Of a stretch of 64,000 bases of DNA, positions 1 to 13,014 are shown one piece after another. The stretch's first letter is position 1. Each line of letters begins with the position of its first letter. The notes beneath the pieces were generated by a model, which was not told where the DNA came from, did not search any database, and saw only the letters and a program-made list of their open reading frames with translations. The stretch covers positions 1,612,001 through 1,676,000 of the forward strand of contig NC_134401.1 of assembly GCF_050003625.1 (NCBI RefSeq), given 5' to 3'. A program made the position numbers and the translations under genes. Source of the stretch: Haematobia irritans (lineage: Eukaryota > Arthropoda > Insecta > Diptera > Muscidae).

Positions 1-1840
1 TAAAAAGCTTTAAAATCATTAAATCTGTGAATAAAACTGACAAAATGTTTCATTGCTTATCACAAATGACTTGAAGTTTGAAATTAGGCGATATAATTCT
101 CCAGTTTTGACTTTTATATTGCTACAGTCTAATTAGAAAAAAGTAGTATTTTCGACTATTCAATTTTTCGCAGAGCCGATTTTTGGCTTTTAGTTCCGTC
201 TAAAAGCCAAAGTAACATTTTTTTGGTTTTTAAAATTTTTGAATTATTTTTACTTCAAAAAATAGATATTGTTTAAAAACGAGTGACTTGTTATAAAATT
301 CGAATGCATTCAAGGCAGACATACTACGAGTAAGCCTTTAAATTAGTTACACATGGAACAAAGTGATTTTTTATATTATAATTTTCCTTAGTGAAATTTT
401 GCGTTTATATATGATTTAATATAATATAGTTTGTGGTGCCATCGAAGCCGGACCCACCTCAATGTTCAATGTATCGCATACATACAATTTGTAGGTTTGC
501 GTTGGATCAAAACGAGCGATTAAACGGCTTCTGTGCATTTTTATTGCTGTGCATATTTTTTTTGTGCCTATAAAACATCCAATAATACTATTAATTCACA
601 AACAATAGACTTTAATTTGGATTTTTGTGTCTTTTTCTGGGATGAAAAATAGCATTGAAAGCAATTAGCCTTTGTCAGGTTCATATGCTGGTTGTCATAA
701 AAATTGATTTTTAACAAAAAATCATAGGCGGACATATGGTTTGAAGTACTTTGGGAAGCCATGGATTCATTGTGTTGTTTGTACTCCTTACGATGTCTTT
801 TAATACACAAATAGATGTGCATATGTATGTATGTATGTGCTCACTTAGTTTTTATTTGGCCTAAATTTAACCAAAGACAAAAAAAAGAGATAATACCGGA
901 AACACTTAGGCTCAGTGACCACCTCCCTCTTGTGTTTTGAATTGCCTGTGAGAGTCTGTAGTCATTACTGTGTAGATGCGTGAGCTACTAAAGAGAACAT
1001 CTGTGTTTTATGTTAGAGACTGAGAGTGTTTATGTGAATGTGTGTGAGAAGCATTTGTATGTGCATTTGACATAATAACTGCAACAAGGGCCACAAAAGC
1101 TGTAACAGCTACAGCTGTTGTTGTCACGAGTTCATCTACGCTCGTTCATGTTCCATTATCGTTGTTTGTTTGTTCGTTTGTAAACGAACGATGCTTGCTT
1201 CTGTGCTCTATGTTCTGGAGGAGTTACTGAAGTAAACAAAAACAGTTAAAACAAAAGTTGACACTGCATGAGAAAACAAATAAAAAACAAACATAAAAAC
1301 AACAACAACAACGACTACAAACAGAATTGAGTAAGAGGCAAAACATTCCTACAAACCAGAACTACAACCATAACCACACAATGAACTCACTTAACTGCAC
1401 CATGTGACATACGTTCATTAGAACTGCTCGGCAGGGTTTAAGTGGTGACTCTATTTCCCTTGGTTTAAAACCACAGTAAATCTTGAGAACAAAAAATTTT
1501 GAAAAACTCTAAACAGAATAACCCAGAAAAAGAGTTTATGATTCGACTACATGCAATCCAAGAACCCAGAAGGAAACTGAGTTTGAGAATTGCCATGGTG
1601 ATGGGCGGTATGGTTTTACGATTCATTTTAAAAACCACTGACGAAAGCCAGTGCATTAAAAATGTTTAATTAATTTTCTTCAGTTTATTGCAACGCATTC
1701 TTTGGTCAATGAAATTTCGTCTTTGGTCGATTATAAAATATCTTATATGGATTTACATCAGAGATGTTGAAAAACAAGGGGTTTTTAATTTTGGCAGACT
1801 AAAGTTAATGGATTCATTTGCAGTTTCGAGTAAACAATAA
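1..1840. other. Unassigned AT-rich non-coding stretch
   Basis: No convincing coding frame or recognisable element is seen. The stretch has simple ACA/AAC-rich sequence near 1285-1330 and a short palindromic region near 1105-1125 that includes the E-box-like word CAGCTG. It may be intron or intergenic DNA; nothing more can be supported. Confidence 0.5.
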
Positions 1841-1841
1841 A

Positions 1842-2050
1842 AAGGTTTTTAGAGGTGTATCATTCCCTATGAGTAATGCTGGTGACATTTCTGGGCGATT
1901 TCACCTTAATGTGAAATGCCATTCGGACTCGGCTGTAAAAAGAAGTCCCTTGTCTTTGAAGCATAGAATCGGGTAGCACTAAGTTCACCACTTTTGGTAT
2001 CACAATAGACTGAATAGTCTAAGAGAGTCTAAAATAACGGGCTGCCACAA
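1842..2050 (+). repeat. Diverged copy of the tRNA-headed SINE (body and tail)
   Basis: The copy matches the intact SINE at 58205-58553 in its middle and 3' part. It keeps the GTAATGCTGGTGACATTTCT segment, the 'ggactcggct' block and the 'gactgaatagtctaag' block in the same order. The tRNA-like head is missing, so it is 5' truncated, and many substitutions mark it as old. Confidence 0.8.
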
Positions 2051-2166
2051 TCGAAGCCAATTTAAACATAATCGAAGCTAATTTAAACATAAAAAAGGCT
2101 TACTCTAATTTGTTATGATTCAATTTTCTAAAAATTAGAAGAGAGAAACTCACTGAGTATTGTAAG

Positions 2167-2217
2167 GGAGCCTGACATATCGGGCTGCCACTATATCTAA
2201 CTTTACCTAACCTAAAA
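2167..2217 (+). repeat. Isolated SINE/LINE 3' tail
   Basis: Contains 'atcgggctgccac' followed by a degenerate CCTAA-type tail. It lies about 120 bp beyond the SINE piece ending near 2050 and could be a second heavily 5'-truncated insertion or a broken-off end of that copy. Confidence 0.6.
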
Positions 2218-5200
2218 GAAATAACCTCTCAAAAAAATTTTCATGAAACGTTACATTGAACGCGAAAATCTATCAAAAGTTTTTGATGAGATTTAAATTT
2301 TCCATCTAATTATAAGCGACCTTAGGTGTCCGCTTCTAAGAGGTGTGGTTTTAAATCATTAACAACAAAAATAAAGAATTTGTCAATGATAACTAAAGTC
2401 GAAGAATTATCTTTAAAATAAATATTCAATGATCCCATTGACTTTATATTCCTCCTAATTCGGTATGCCCTGGCACCCATAATGTGAATATAACCATGCT
2501 GGGAGTAACCGTTGATCGTTCTCTCGCATTCCATTGTATAACTGCACTGTATCTCCTGCTCTCATAGTCATTGAGTTTTCAGAACCGTACCATGCTGTGG
2601 AAAATGAAGCAGAATTTACATACATACTTCCTAACCCACCCTCTTCCCAATATATTGATCACAATATTGACTTAAAGTTGATTAATGATTTAGAAAGGCA
2701 TTCAGTCCTGGATTTAAGAATGAGATCGTTTGTTTTTGATAGGAAAGTTTTGTACTTTCCTATTTTGTTGAATTTCCTGTTATCCTCTCAATGATGTTCA
2801 TTGAAGGTAATTAAGTACTGCACTTTGATACTGCACCTAGATAATGGTTTATGGTACAACCAATGTTATTCATAAAGTTTTTTTTCTTCTTCTTCAATTA
2901 TTAAGAATTTGAAATGTCACAATTTTTATATCTATAGTTGTATGGCTTCTACTATTCAAGAATAAATTTTTTCTATATTCTATTCAAGTATAGAATTTGT
3001 ATACATCTTTAGATTTATTGTGATTCATAGTCCTTATCTCGAGATCACAATATGCTTTAGATTGCTTTCGTTTGTTTTTTTTTTATCTATCATCTTTCCT
3101 TAAGAAAAACAAATTTCATTTGCTTTAAGTTTATGTTGTTTGCAACAAATTCATCATCTCCATTAAGGGGAAACTTGAGATTTCCTGAATTTAAATAGAC
3201 TCTTCACAACTGCCTCTATGCGAAGTAAAAGCAAAGTTTTTGAATTTTTAAATTTTCTAATTGAAATGTGAATTTCCATTTCCTACTAGGAAAGTGCTTT
3301 GTCTTCCAGCCAATAATAAAAGTCCTAGAGAGGAGAAGAAGAAACAAACACACACCATTTAAGAACTTCCTGCAAGTGAAACATGTCTCCCCTATTCTTG
3401 GTGGCATGACAATAATATGCTGGCTTTTTTGATTATTACAAAGTTTTATTTTGTACATTTACAGAGATTTCCATTGGTTATTTTGCATAAAAGATGCAAA
3501 TAAATTGAAATAAATTGCTCTTTTCTGAATAAAAAAGTTTTCTTTCAAAAAAACTTCTTTTTTCAGCTTCAGCTTCTTGTTCTTCGTTTAGAGACTATTT
3601 ATGATTTTTAATAAAGGAAGAAAACTGGAAACTTTCAATATCAACGTGTTTTTTTTTAACCGCATTTCCTTTAGTTGGGTCCAAACCAATTTTGTGTTGT
3701 ATGGAAGGCAATGTGGTGGGAAGAATGTGTGTTTGTGGCATCAATTTATTCTCACACGTGATTGTATATGGGATATGGAGGCGATGCTACTACGACTTTC
3801 CTTTGGCTCTTAATGAAAAAAGAGGCAACGAAAAAAATGATTGCAAAATTTAATAAAGACCAAAACCACAACACAAGACTCCCAAAAAGGCAGCTGACTC
3901 AGCAAAGAGGATTGATGTAACACAAATTAGAAAAAGCTACATATAAAGGATCCCTCAATTGAGGAAACTACTAACGAAGAAAACGAAAAACACAAACCAT
4001 TCAATGCACCTTAGCTTGGCACAAACTACAGCATCATCTAGATGAAGGTGGCAGTATCTACATTAACAAATCCATTCCAATATGTGGGTTATGGTCGGTC
4101 ATAGGTGATTTATTATTAAATTTTTGAGAGAGATCAAATATCATATTCTCAAAATTATTTTTTGAGATTTTAATTAGGGTCAGATTTTATTAGGGATCAT
4201 TTTTTTTTCAATAAAATTCCCTATTTTCATGAAATATCTGTAGGGTGTATTTGCTATCACAAGTGTAACATGCAACATAGCAAAATGCAACACAAGTGCA
4301 AAACAAGAACCCAAAGAAAAAGGCGACTACATAAAAGAAAACAAACTTGTTTGAGGCAAAACTTTTTTCATCTTTGAGTAACTGGAACGTCTACTTGAGT
4401 GAAGAAGCAAAAAAAAAAAGAAAAACAAAAACCATACAGCCCATATTGCTGTAGTACACGTCGATGTTAATGGTATTGTGGTTGTGCTTCCATTGGCAGC
4501 CCTACTTGTTTGGTAAACAAACCCATGCAGCTTCATCAACAATGTTGACTGAAGTATTTTCATACCTGGATAAGAGTCATTCTACAAAAATAACTTGGAA
4601 AATATTATCAAGATGTGGAAATTGGCTTCATTTTATCCATATTTATAATTGAGTTAGGTTTGGTTGGTAAGAGGTTCCAGGATCCTCCTCTATATCATGT
4701 GGCCAAGCCTTCTCTCATTGTGGGATTCCCCATATCCTTCCAAATTTCAAATTTAATTTAAGTACATACAAGAAATCTAATTTAGCTGAACAGTGAGATG
4801 TCATGTTTATTATTTAATAGCTGTTTCCACGCCACATGAGACCATCTTTTTATTCTCTACTAGATGATAGGAGTTTCAAGTTTTCACTCTGTTTAGTGCA
4901 TCAAAATATTATTTTAGTAAATCCATAGATGATATTACGCAGTCTTCTTTTAGGTTTACGGGCCTATGTCATTTAATTTTTTTTAATGTAGTAATCCCGC
5001 TGAAAATGTCCATTCTTTCGGGTAATAAAAACGTTTAATTACCTCAAAGAGGTAACTAAGCGAAGATGCATAATTATCTCAACTGGGCAATTAAAAAAGA
5101 ATTATGCACCAAAAATATTTATTGTAAATAATTCTTATCTCATTAAAAAATATCCAGCGTTTAAGAAAGCCAATGTTAACTAAGCTTGGCTTTTTTCAAA

Positions 5201-5357
5201 ATTTTACTTTCCAAATTTTCAATTTCTGCTACGTCAAAATTTCTTTTTTATACAGCGTAGACCAAAGTCTTTACCAACAACTAGATATCCTAATTTTTAA
5301 CAGAAATTTACAATTTGGTGTTCATTTGAATGCCCAAATGGATATTAAATATGGTTC
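2218..5357. other. Unassigned non-coding stretch
   Basis: Only short AT-rich frames occur on both strands (the longest under 90 codons), with no recognisable protein motifs. There are poly-T and poly-A runs and no identified repeat boundary. Nothing supports a gene here. Confidence 0.5.
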
Positions 5358-5365
5358 ATGTCAAG

Positions 5366-7048
5366 CAGCGTTGCCAGAATTGTTTCACCAAAAACCGCTA
5401 GATTTGACCAAAAAACTAGCCAAAAAAAGCTAAAAAATGTTAAAAAATAGCTAGAAAAAAAAGCTAAATTTTTTTGTATCAAAAGTCACATTTTTGATTA
5501 AAATTTAACAAACTTAAAGGCTTTATTTCACTTAAAATGCATATTATTTTATTTATATTCATTTTATTTCCATTTCTGTGAGACTGTAAGAAAATCTATG
5601 TCATATTAGCTCTGTTTGCGTACTCGATACATTTTGATTACTATCACAAATTTTTACTGGAAGTCCTTCATTTATATTTCCTAAAAACTTTTTTCCCGGT
5701 AAACTTGCAATTATCAGCTGGTTAATCACCAATGTCACATGGAATTGCATTAGAAAATATCAATATATTTCGTTTTAACTGAATTAATGATAAATTTGTG
5801 AACGTGTACACTTCTCCTAATATTACTCAAGAGAATAAAACCCATTCTCTCTTGCAAGTTTATACTGAATAACTTTTATTCGAAAATTTCCCATACAAGC
5901 CTATTGTCCAATTTTCGTAAATGTAAATCCATTCCATTAATAAATAGCAGATTTGTTTTGATCCTATCACTACGAATTTTTTATTGCATTTTTTTTATGT
6001 TAAAAAAATAATACCACATTCAAAACTTTATTTCCTTAATTATTTCTATGTTCGGTTCCAAAGATTTTGTACACTAATGATTTTGGTATTGATTCAGAGT
6101 CAAATTTGAATTTATTCGTTTTTTCAGCTTTTTCTTCATGAGCTACCACAGTGCTTTAAAAACGTGCTAACGACAACTTAAATTTCCAAATTCAGACTCG
6201 ACTTTAAGTAGAAATTATTCTGTGTATACGTTTTTAAAATAAAATGTTGGAAAACCTCTTCTATTTTTGAACGCTATTTTGGTTTGTTGTCAAGATACAA
6301 AAACTCCACAAATTTAAAGACTATTTAATTAATTTTAAGAATTTTTTAGAATTGACCCTAGCCTTCTTTCATGAAAAGGTACCCATTTTTAAGTTGAATC
6401 ACTTAACTATAAGGACAAAACGATTTTATCGGCTTTTGGACAAGGAAAACAGTTTATAACATATAAGAGAAATTCACAAATGCTATTATAACCAAAATTC
6501 GCGTTCGTATTTTAAAGACATGAAATCTTTGGCCTCATGACAATATTTTTTCAGTGTACAAAGCAATTCACATCTACTATTTTAATTTAGTAATATCATA
6601 ATAACTTTAGAATACGTATTAAAATAACATAAAAAGGATAAACGAGTCAAATGCTATTCCTAATAATTTACTGACAGTTTATATAAGAAATTTGTATGGT
6701 AATAGTAGATTTAAAGTTTACGATAACTTTTATGAAGACGAGGAAAAAACTTTACAACGAGGTGTATTTGCTGCAAAAATGCCCGCATAATGGCTGGAAT
6801 AATTATTAAGGCTTCAATTGAGCTTTGAAATATGCGGAAAACCTTACTCTGGCAGCAAGACTTAGATAAAAACGAAGTTTTATCCATATTTCAATAGGAA
6901 CATGTCGAAAATAAAAAAGCCAAAAATAGCTAAAAGGGTCATGAAAAAAAGCCAGAAAAAAAGCTAAAAGCTAAATGCATTTTTTCCCCGCTAAACGTCT
7001 TCAAAAAAAGCCAAATCTAGCGGGAAAAAAGCTAAATTGGCAACGCTG
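5366..7048. mobile_element. hAT-type DNA transposon, apparently non-autonomous
   Basis: The 5' end starts CAGCGTTGCCA and the 3' end finishes TGGCAACGCTG, a perfect 11-bp terminal inverted repeat. A second inverted block, cgctagatttg, lies just inside each end. The element is flanked by a perfect 8-bp direct repeat, ATGTCAAG, at 5358-5365 and 7049-7056. Eight-bp target duplications and CAGNGTTGCCA-like ends are typical of hAT elements. No transposase-like frame is readable in the 1.68 kb interior, so it was probably moved in trans. The interior includes sequence shared with the CACTGAAAAAA-ended family (about 6046-6556). Confidence 0.88.
6046..6556 (+). repeat. Copy A of the CACTG-ended element, inside the hAT element
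   Basis: Shares ordered blocks with the fuller copy at 25512-26167: 'tccaaagattttgt', 'ttggtattgatt', 'ccaaattcagactcgactt' and a 3' end 'caatattttttcagtg'. The right terminus CAGTG is present at 6552-6556. A matching left terminus could not be located, so the left limit is approximate. Confidence 0.7.
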
Positions 7049-7056
7049 ATGTCAAG

Positions 7057-8570
7057 CCTATTTATCTACATATTCCAAAATAAAATTGTATTCTTATTTA
7101 CCTGTAACGGTCACTATAGTGTTTCTTTCCAACCTTCTTCCTCGATTTTTCTTTTTGGGTATATAAAAGCCGTATATTTCCAGATTTTCTTTAATTTTCA
7201 AATACGGCAACAATTTTGACCCAATTTTCCCAAAAGGAACCAAATTAAGATATTCACTCTTTGTGTTACCATGGTTGCGTATAAGTAATGTATATAAACT
7301 AATGTGGTATTTAGGTTATTCATACGCCACCTGGCCCATTGGTGTGGAGAACCAATAATATTGTATTCTTATTTTGCATGGAACGACCTCTAACTTTCTT
7401 CTTCTCAACCTTCAATCCCATTAAACATTTTAAAGTGTTTTGAATTTTTCTAAGCTTTATGCACTTTTCTCTTTGTTGCCCCTACGGATGGGTCCTTTTG
7501 CTATTTTTGATATTAGTTTTTGTTTAAAAAGAGCTATCATATTTCCTTACACTTTAAGTATCTGTGTGTCTATTTCCTGGTATCATTCATGCAAAAATAT
7601 GAAAAATGAAAAAGATGCAGACTTCCATGAAAGTGTAGCCTAAAGTTTATGCATATGTATGGCAAATGTCTTGCCAAGTAAAACAATTTCAAGTTAGAAG
7701 ACAGTTTTCATAAAGTTTTGAAACCATATCTTTCTCTTTCTCACTCTCTCTCTCTTTCTATTTCTAAATATATAGAAAGAACTTTACTCATATACAATGT
7801 TTATTGCTAAGTTGGCAACTTGTACAATTTTTTTCTGTTCGGGTTTTCTATTTGTAACCAAAGACCTCAATTGTTTTCTTTAGTATTGTAGGTGGACTTT
7901 GTTTAAGTGTTCCCTGACTTAATAATACCAATTATTCTTGGCAGAAACAATGCACATGAAGTTTGACTTGTGACAATGTTTGGAATGGGTATGCTTTGTT
8001 TTGTAAATATTTGCAATTGTTTTACTAGTTTCCAAATCCTTTATAATCACCAACGTCATCATAGCATCAATTGTAATCCAGAAAGCCATAATGGACTTGT
8101 GGTGTATGGCAAAGATCCTAGTAAATGTTCTTTTAATAAAACTTCTCTTCTTTTGTCATAACTGCATTATTTATATTCTAAGAAAGTTCCGGAAGTAGTT
8201 TGATTTACTTCTTCCTTACTTGGGTGGAAAAAATTGTGTCAATTTTCCCTGTTTTTTTACTACATTTTTTATTCTTATCTTTAAGTTATAATAACTCAAA
8301 CCAAAGTGCAATCTGTAGGTACTCATGACTGTGGCGTGTTTTTTGTTATTCTATTTTCGAAAATGTTAAAAAAGGTGCTCTAACAACATCATCAACACCA
8401 TATATACTTCGAGTGACTAATGGGGTTATAACTTAAATTGGAATGATAATTTCGGTTAACAGTTTGAATCTAAAAAGAGAATGATGATGTTAAACTAACC
8501 TAATCCTATGCTTTTGATTAGTGTTTTATCAAAGCTTCTCTATTTGGTGTCTTCTTATTAAAAAAAAAAA
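7057..8570. other. Unassigned stretch with a CT-rich microsatellite
   Basis: A CT/TC microsatellite lies at about 7736-7765. The rest is AT-rich with only short frames and no recognisable repeat family or protein motif. Confidence 0.5.
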
Positions 8571-8574
8571 AAAG

Positions 8575-9087
8575 AAAACGATGGACCGATACACACCACT
8601 TATTTATGGACCCAAAATACCCCTAGTGTTTAAATATCAGGCAAATCGGTGTCTAGGAGCCAAAGAATTCAAGTCAGTAGATCGGGCTATATGCTATACC
8701 AAATCACACCATATTCGGTAAACTTATTTATGCACCCAAAATACGTCTAGAATTTGAAATAATTAGGATGTCTAGACGCTTTAGACCCTATATCAGGTGT
8801 TGGTAGTATATATCAAAATATGGACCGATATAGCCCATCTTCGAACTTTACCTGCCTGCAGACAAAAGACCAGGTTATTTATAATTTCACCACGACAGTG
8901 ACGTGATTACAACAGACAGACGGACAGACAGATATACGGACGGACATGGTGACATCGTCTTAGAATTTCTCCCTGATCAAGAATATATATATTTTATGTA
9001 GTCGGAAATCGATATGTCGATGTGTTACAAACGGAATGACACACTTACTATACTGCCATCACCATTCTATGGTGATGGGTATAAAAA
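8575..9087 (+). repeat. Hairpin-ended dispersed repeat
   Basis: Contains 'atggaccgata' motifs at 8580 and about 8820, then the run 'gacagacggacagacag' near 8915. It ends in a near-perfect hairpin at about 9054-9077, with CCATCACCAT paired to ATGGTGATGG, followed by GTATAAAAAA. The same order of features (acagacgg motif, then a terminal hairpin with GGGTATAAAA) closes the elements at 42150-43957 and 57880-59572. I treat it as a related non-autonomous element and find no credible coding frame. Confidence 0.65.
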
Positions 9088-9189
9088 AACGTCGGCTTCG
9101 GATAATTACCTTCTTTACGCCGAAGGCCGATTCGTGTTCGATTATTGACTTTTGGCCGAATGCCGAATCTTCGGTCGAGCTCTAATTGC

Positions 9190-9338
9190 AATGACCTTCG
9201 GTCTCGGCTGAAAGTAGGATGTTCCTTGTCATTGAACTTAGCATGCATTGGGACAGCACTCACTTGTAAGAGAAACTTTGTATCGCAATGGACTGAATAA
9301 CATAGTCTAAGTGAGCCAAAAAATATCACACTGCCAGT
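9190..9338 (+). repeat. 5'-truncated, diverged SINE copy
   Basis: Keeps 'ctcggct', 'ccttgtcattgaactta', 'cagcactca' and 'atggactgaat...agtctaagtgagcc' in SINE order. The tRNA head and most of the central part are missing. It abuts the hairpin-ended repeat at its left. Confidence 0.7.
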
Positions 9339-9339
9339 A

Positions 9340-10960
9340 TAAAATTTTATCTAGGCGAATGGATCTGATTGAATAATTCGTTAAAGCCATTCTGAGCCTA
9401 AATACTGAATATGTCATCTTTGTTGCATCATCAATATTTACAAAGGAAAGGGACCTTCTCTTATATTAACGAGAGCAAACTGATTTCCTGTCTCCACGTT
9501 TTTATTATCTTTTCAATTTCTTCTCTTACAAATTGGTGCTTGGGGGGCTTAGGCAATACAAGCCAGGCCGCTACGCGAATAATCAGCTTCCGACTGTCTC
9601 TTTGTGTCTCGCTCTATGTCTCCTCTATAGATATTGTAAATTCACCATTGCCTTGATCATATGTTCGAGGGGTAATTTGCACTTATACTCCCTCTCATTA
9701 CGGCACACCAAGGCAGCTATATGATGGGGACTCTACCATAATCTCAGTAGTCACCAAGCTACTGTCTGCGAATATGCTCTTCTGTAGTCTCGTATTAGCA
9801 TATCTGTGTCTGAATCGTCATCTTATAAATCAACTTGCATCTTTTTTCGTGATTTTGATCCATATTCTATCGATTTTGGCGTCCCATCCCAGCATTTGCT
9901 AATCGCTGAATATAGGGTCATGCATTATAATATTATATGCTGGTTAAATCTTTTAATAATCACGCCAATATTTTCATGCTTGTCAAAATGTTCAGATTCA
10001 ACTATAATTGGACTTCAGACTTTGGTACGAGAGAAGTTGGTTTTTACCTCCTAAAATGAAAAATATATCAGTCTATATAATATATATATATATATTTTTT
10101 TTTTGTATCGAAATCTTTGCACAAACATTTCTATTATGCTTTCACTTATCTATCATTTTCATACCATACTAAAGTGACTCAGAATATGTAAAAACAACCT
10201 GCCATAAATTCAAATTTTCAAAGCTAACGCACACATAAGATTTTTAGCCTTATATATTGGCCCTCTACGAAGTGGGTAAATATTTGTGCAAATTATGGTT
10301 AGACTTTTTGACTTGTTTATTATAAGAAAAGTGCATGTAACCAGACATGCATGGTGCCACAATAAACACAGGGCCATCGCCACAACCACCTGAACTAACA
10401 ACAAAGCCACCAATATCCTTTGGGTCTAGATATGATGTTGGTGAATATAGAATTTAGTTTTTTTTTTGTATTTTCTCAAAATGGATCTATATTGCCACAT
10501 ACTTCATATAGAGAGAAACCTTTCCCTAGATGTAAAGGACATAAAAAGCATAACAAACTATAGTGGCTGAAAAGACACTCTCACGCGCACATCGATTTAT
10601 GGGGGTGTTCTGATGATTTATAGTTTTCCGCACATTGTAATAAGTTCGATCCTTAGCTATGGGAAACAAATACAATTTCCCCGATGTCTGACTCATTGAG
10701 TAATGTTAGAGGGATTTTGAAGGAATTTCTACCGTATGTCGGTAGTGTAATATGTAATGGGACGATATTCACCTATAAGAAGGATGTTTAGTATTTCCTA
10801 ATAATGAAGAATGCTAATTATGAACTGTTTCATGCGGCTCGGTAGTAGCGGATAATACCTTCGGCGACCTGAGTTTTGTGCCTTAATAAAATGCAATGTT
10901 TTATCTTCTTCTATGGAGAATTCTATGGAGACAGAATTTTTCTTATGGATCCTGTGTAAT
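9340..10960. other. Unassigned non-coding stretch
   Basis: The part from about 9480 to 9850 is less AT-rich than its surroundings and could be an old transposon remnant, but translation in all frames gave no motif I recognise. An AT dinucleotide run lies near 10075-10095. Confidence 0.4.
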
Positions 10961-10967
10961 ACGTTAG

Positions 10968-11278
10968 GTATAGTGACAGTCCGTTATTTCGGGTTCCATG
11001 GTGGTACCACAAGTGCTGAAATTCTCTCTTATCAATGAGTCCTGCAAGACTTTATGTTCAGCTCAATGATAAGAGACATCCCCTTTCCGACCCCTTTCTG
11101 AGTCCGACCGGCGTTTCACATTGCTGTGAAACCACTTAGCGATGATTTTGAAGCACTAAGAAATTATGGGGGAGGAAAATGAGAGGGGATAATCCACCGC
11201 TGAAAAATTGTTTGGTGTGTGTTCGAAACTGGGATTGAAGCCATTCAAGGCGGGTATACTAACCATTGGTCCATGGTA
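10968..11278 (-). repeat. Nearly full-length diverged SINE copy
   Basis: Read on the minus strand it has, in order, a tRNA-like head (near 11215-11278), the 'cagcggtggattatcc'-type block, 'gtttcacagcaatgtgaaa', the 'ctcatt.ataagagaga' block and the conserved 3' block near 10975-11000. It is heavily mutated, with a weak B box. The tail is reduced. Confidence 0.8.
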
Positions 11279-11465
11279 GATCGCGTTTAATGGTTCGCAT
11301 AATTGCCTTCTGTTGAGCTGTCATAGTTTATCTTCCAGAATTTATGATTAGGCCACAATTTTTTTAATTGGTGTCACTATTGGACGCCACTCTCTTCCAA
11401 AACGGCTTTAAATATTGAGCTTTAAAGTAGAAGATTGGTTTTTATTGGTTCATATAGACGGACGA

Positions 11466-11785
11466 AAAAGACTGTTTTTCATATGTTTCGGTGTAAAAAT
11501 TATTTGTTTGGAACTCAAATTTTTAGCACATTTTTTTTATGTGAGACCGTGACAGTATCCTGTAAGTAAAAAATGTGGGTATCCAATTGGTGCCTTAAAA
11601 ATATATACACACAAGGAAAATTTAATTACCAATTTTTGTTTCTACCAGTGTATACCTAAGGTGAAACATAATATATTTGAACAATACAAACAATATTTTG
11701 GTTGGACCAATACTGAAAATATATATGCTTGAAGCAGAATGTGTTTGGGAGTATATGTTACAGAAGCGATTTTTTTGAGGGCGTA
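11466..11785. mobile_element. Short copy of a TACAC-ended non-autonomous DNA element
   Basis: The left part 'ctgtttttcatatgtttcgg' and the right part 'cgatttttttgagggcgta' match the two ends of the longer element at 18571-19918. The interior is about 320 bp against 1.35 kb there. No coding potential is seen. The assignment as one family rests on the matching ends. Confidence 0.65.
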
Positions 11786-11789
11786 TATT

Positions 11790-12750
11790 CTAAACTCCTG
11801 AAAGTATGCAACTCTTTTCCCCAACTTAAACTTAGTTGTGAGATTTTTATATGAAATGTTCTCTTTCATTTGTTGGGACACCCTAAGAACATACTACATT
11901 TCCAATGTGTTTGTGTGTAAACTTATTTATCAGTGAACATAGAGAAAGGTTATCGCCGTCGCTGCTTTAGTTGTTGTTAGCTGTAGTGCTGTTGTTGTAG
12001 TGGTAATGGTGGTGGTTATGTTGGCCTTAATGTGTGGTCTATGAAATACCCAATAAAGTGCAACGTTAGCTATATTAGTGCTATATGCAGATATGAATAT
12101 CCTCCGTCATCTTGGCTGGTCTGTTATTTCAGCTAGTTCCCTCTTATAACCATCGTCTATGGTTTTTCTATACAAACTCGGAGAAAGTTCTTGCGGTTAA
12201 GCGTATGTTATGTGTGTGTGCGTTTGTGCAAAAGATTGTTTATGATACTTCCTTGTTTGAAGAGACAAAAAAAAGTAAGCTTTACTCCCAAGGCAATTTC
12301 TTTGCTTGCTTTTTTTGCCTTTATTTAGCAATATTTTCTTCTATGGAAATTTATTGTAAAAGTTTTTTTTGTATATGTTTTATTGGGTTACTTAGGTCGT
12401 CTCAGCAAATGTGCTGAAAGGCGAATTCTTTTCTTTCATTTTTATGAAGCTCTTAAAAAACACGGAAGCTGTTGATATTTTCTATATAAAAATAAACAGG
12501 ACATAAACACTTTACTACTACCACTCCCACTGCAAAGTGCGAGGTGGGGGGTGGGATGATATTTGCAAATGGGTTTGAATATTTGCATCAAAACCATTTC
12601 CTCTCATAACTTTTATAGGTCGTTGGGATTTCTTCCAAACCAAAATAAAATATTAGCTCAATAATTGAAAAACTTTTCATGTTAGTAATTTAATTCGTAG
12701 TAAGACAAAGTTTATTTTGCCAAATAATATATCTCTTACTCATGGATTTC
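11790..12750. other. Unassigned stretch upstream of a candidate ratchet site
   Basis: No repeat family or gene is recognised. GTT/GTG-rich simple sequence lies near 11965-12025. A 101-codon frame at 12112-12417 is Cys/Phe-rich and AT-biased with no recognisable motif, and I do not regard it as a gene. Confidence 0.45.
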
Positions 12751-12754
12751 CAAT

Positions 12755-12780
12755 GGTCGTTTTTTCTTTTGCAGGTAAAC
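12755..12780 (+). promoter_or_regulatory. Candidate recursive splice (ratchet) site 1
   Basis: The sequence is a pyrimidine tract, TTTTTTCTTTT, then GCAG ending at 12774, immediately followed by GTAAAC. A 3' splice site directly fused to a 5' splice site defines the zero-nucleotide exon used in recursive splicing of long Drosophila introns. A GTAAGT lies 60 bp downstream. Two similar motifs on the same strand lie 13.8 and 28.4 kb further on. Function is inferred from motif and spacing only. Confidence 0.6.
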
Positions 12781-12834
12781 AAAAAGCTCATAGTTTATGT
12801 TGCCATATTAGTTTTCGTTAAGATACACAAAACG
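12775..12834 (+). other. Candidate short cryptic exon downstream of ratchet site 1
   Basis: Sixty bases lie between the AG at 12774 and a consensus donor GTAAGT at 12835-12840. One frame is open across all 20 codons and rich in Val/Ile/Lys. Cryptic exons of this size are reported to help define recursive splice sites in Drosophila. It could also be a real 60-nt (in-frame) exon of a host gene. Sequence alone cannot decide. Confidence 0.4.
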
Positions 12835-13014
12835 GTAAGTTTGTCCTTTCATTTTTGGTCCATTGGTATGCACTAGGACGTTTACTATTGGGATAATGGT
12901 CAGTATGGCGTTGATAAGTTGTTTGCAACATCCAAGGAAAAATGAGTGTCCCAATATATTTTAGGGAAAGTCTATGTTGGAAAATGATCTAAACTTATAT
13001 CGAAAATCTACCAT

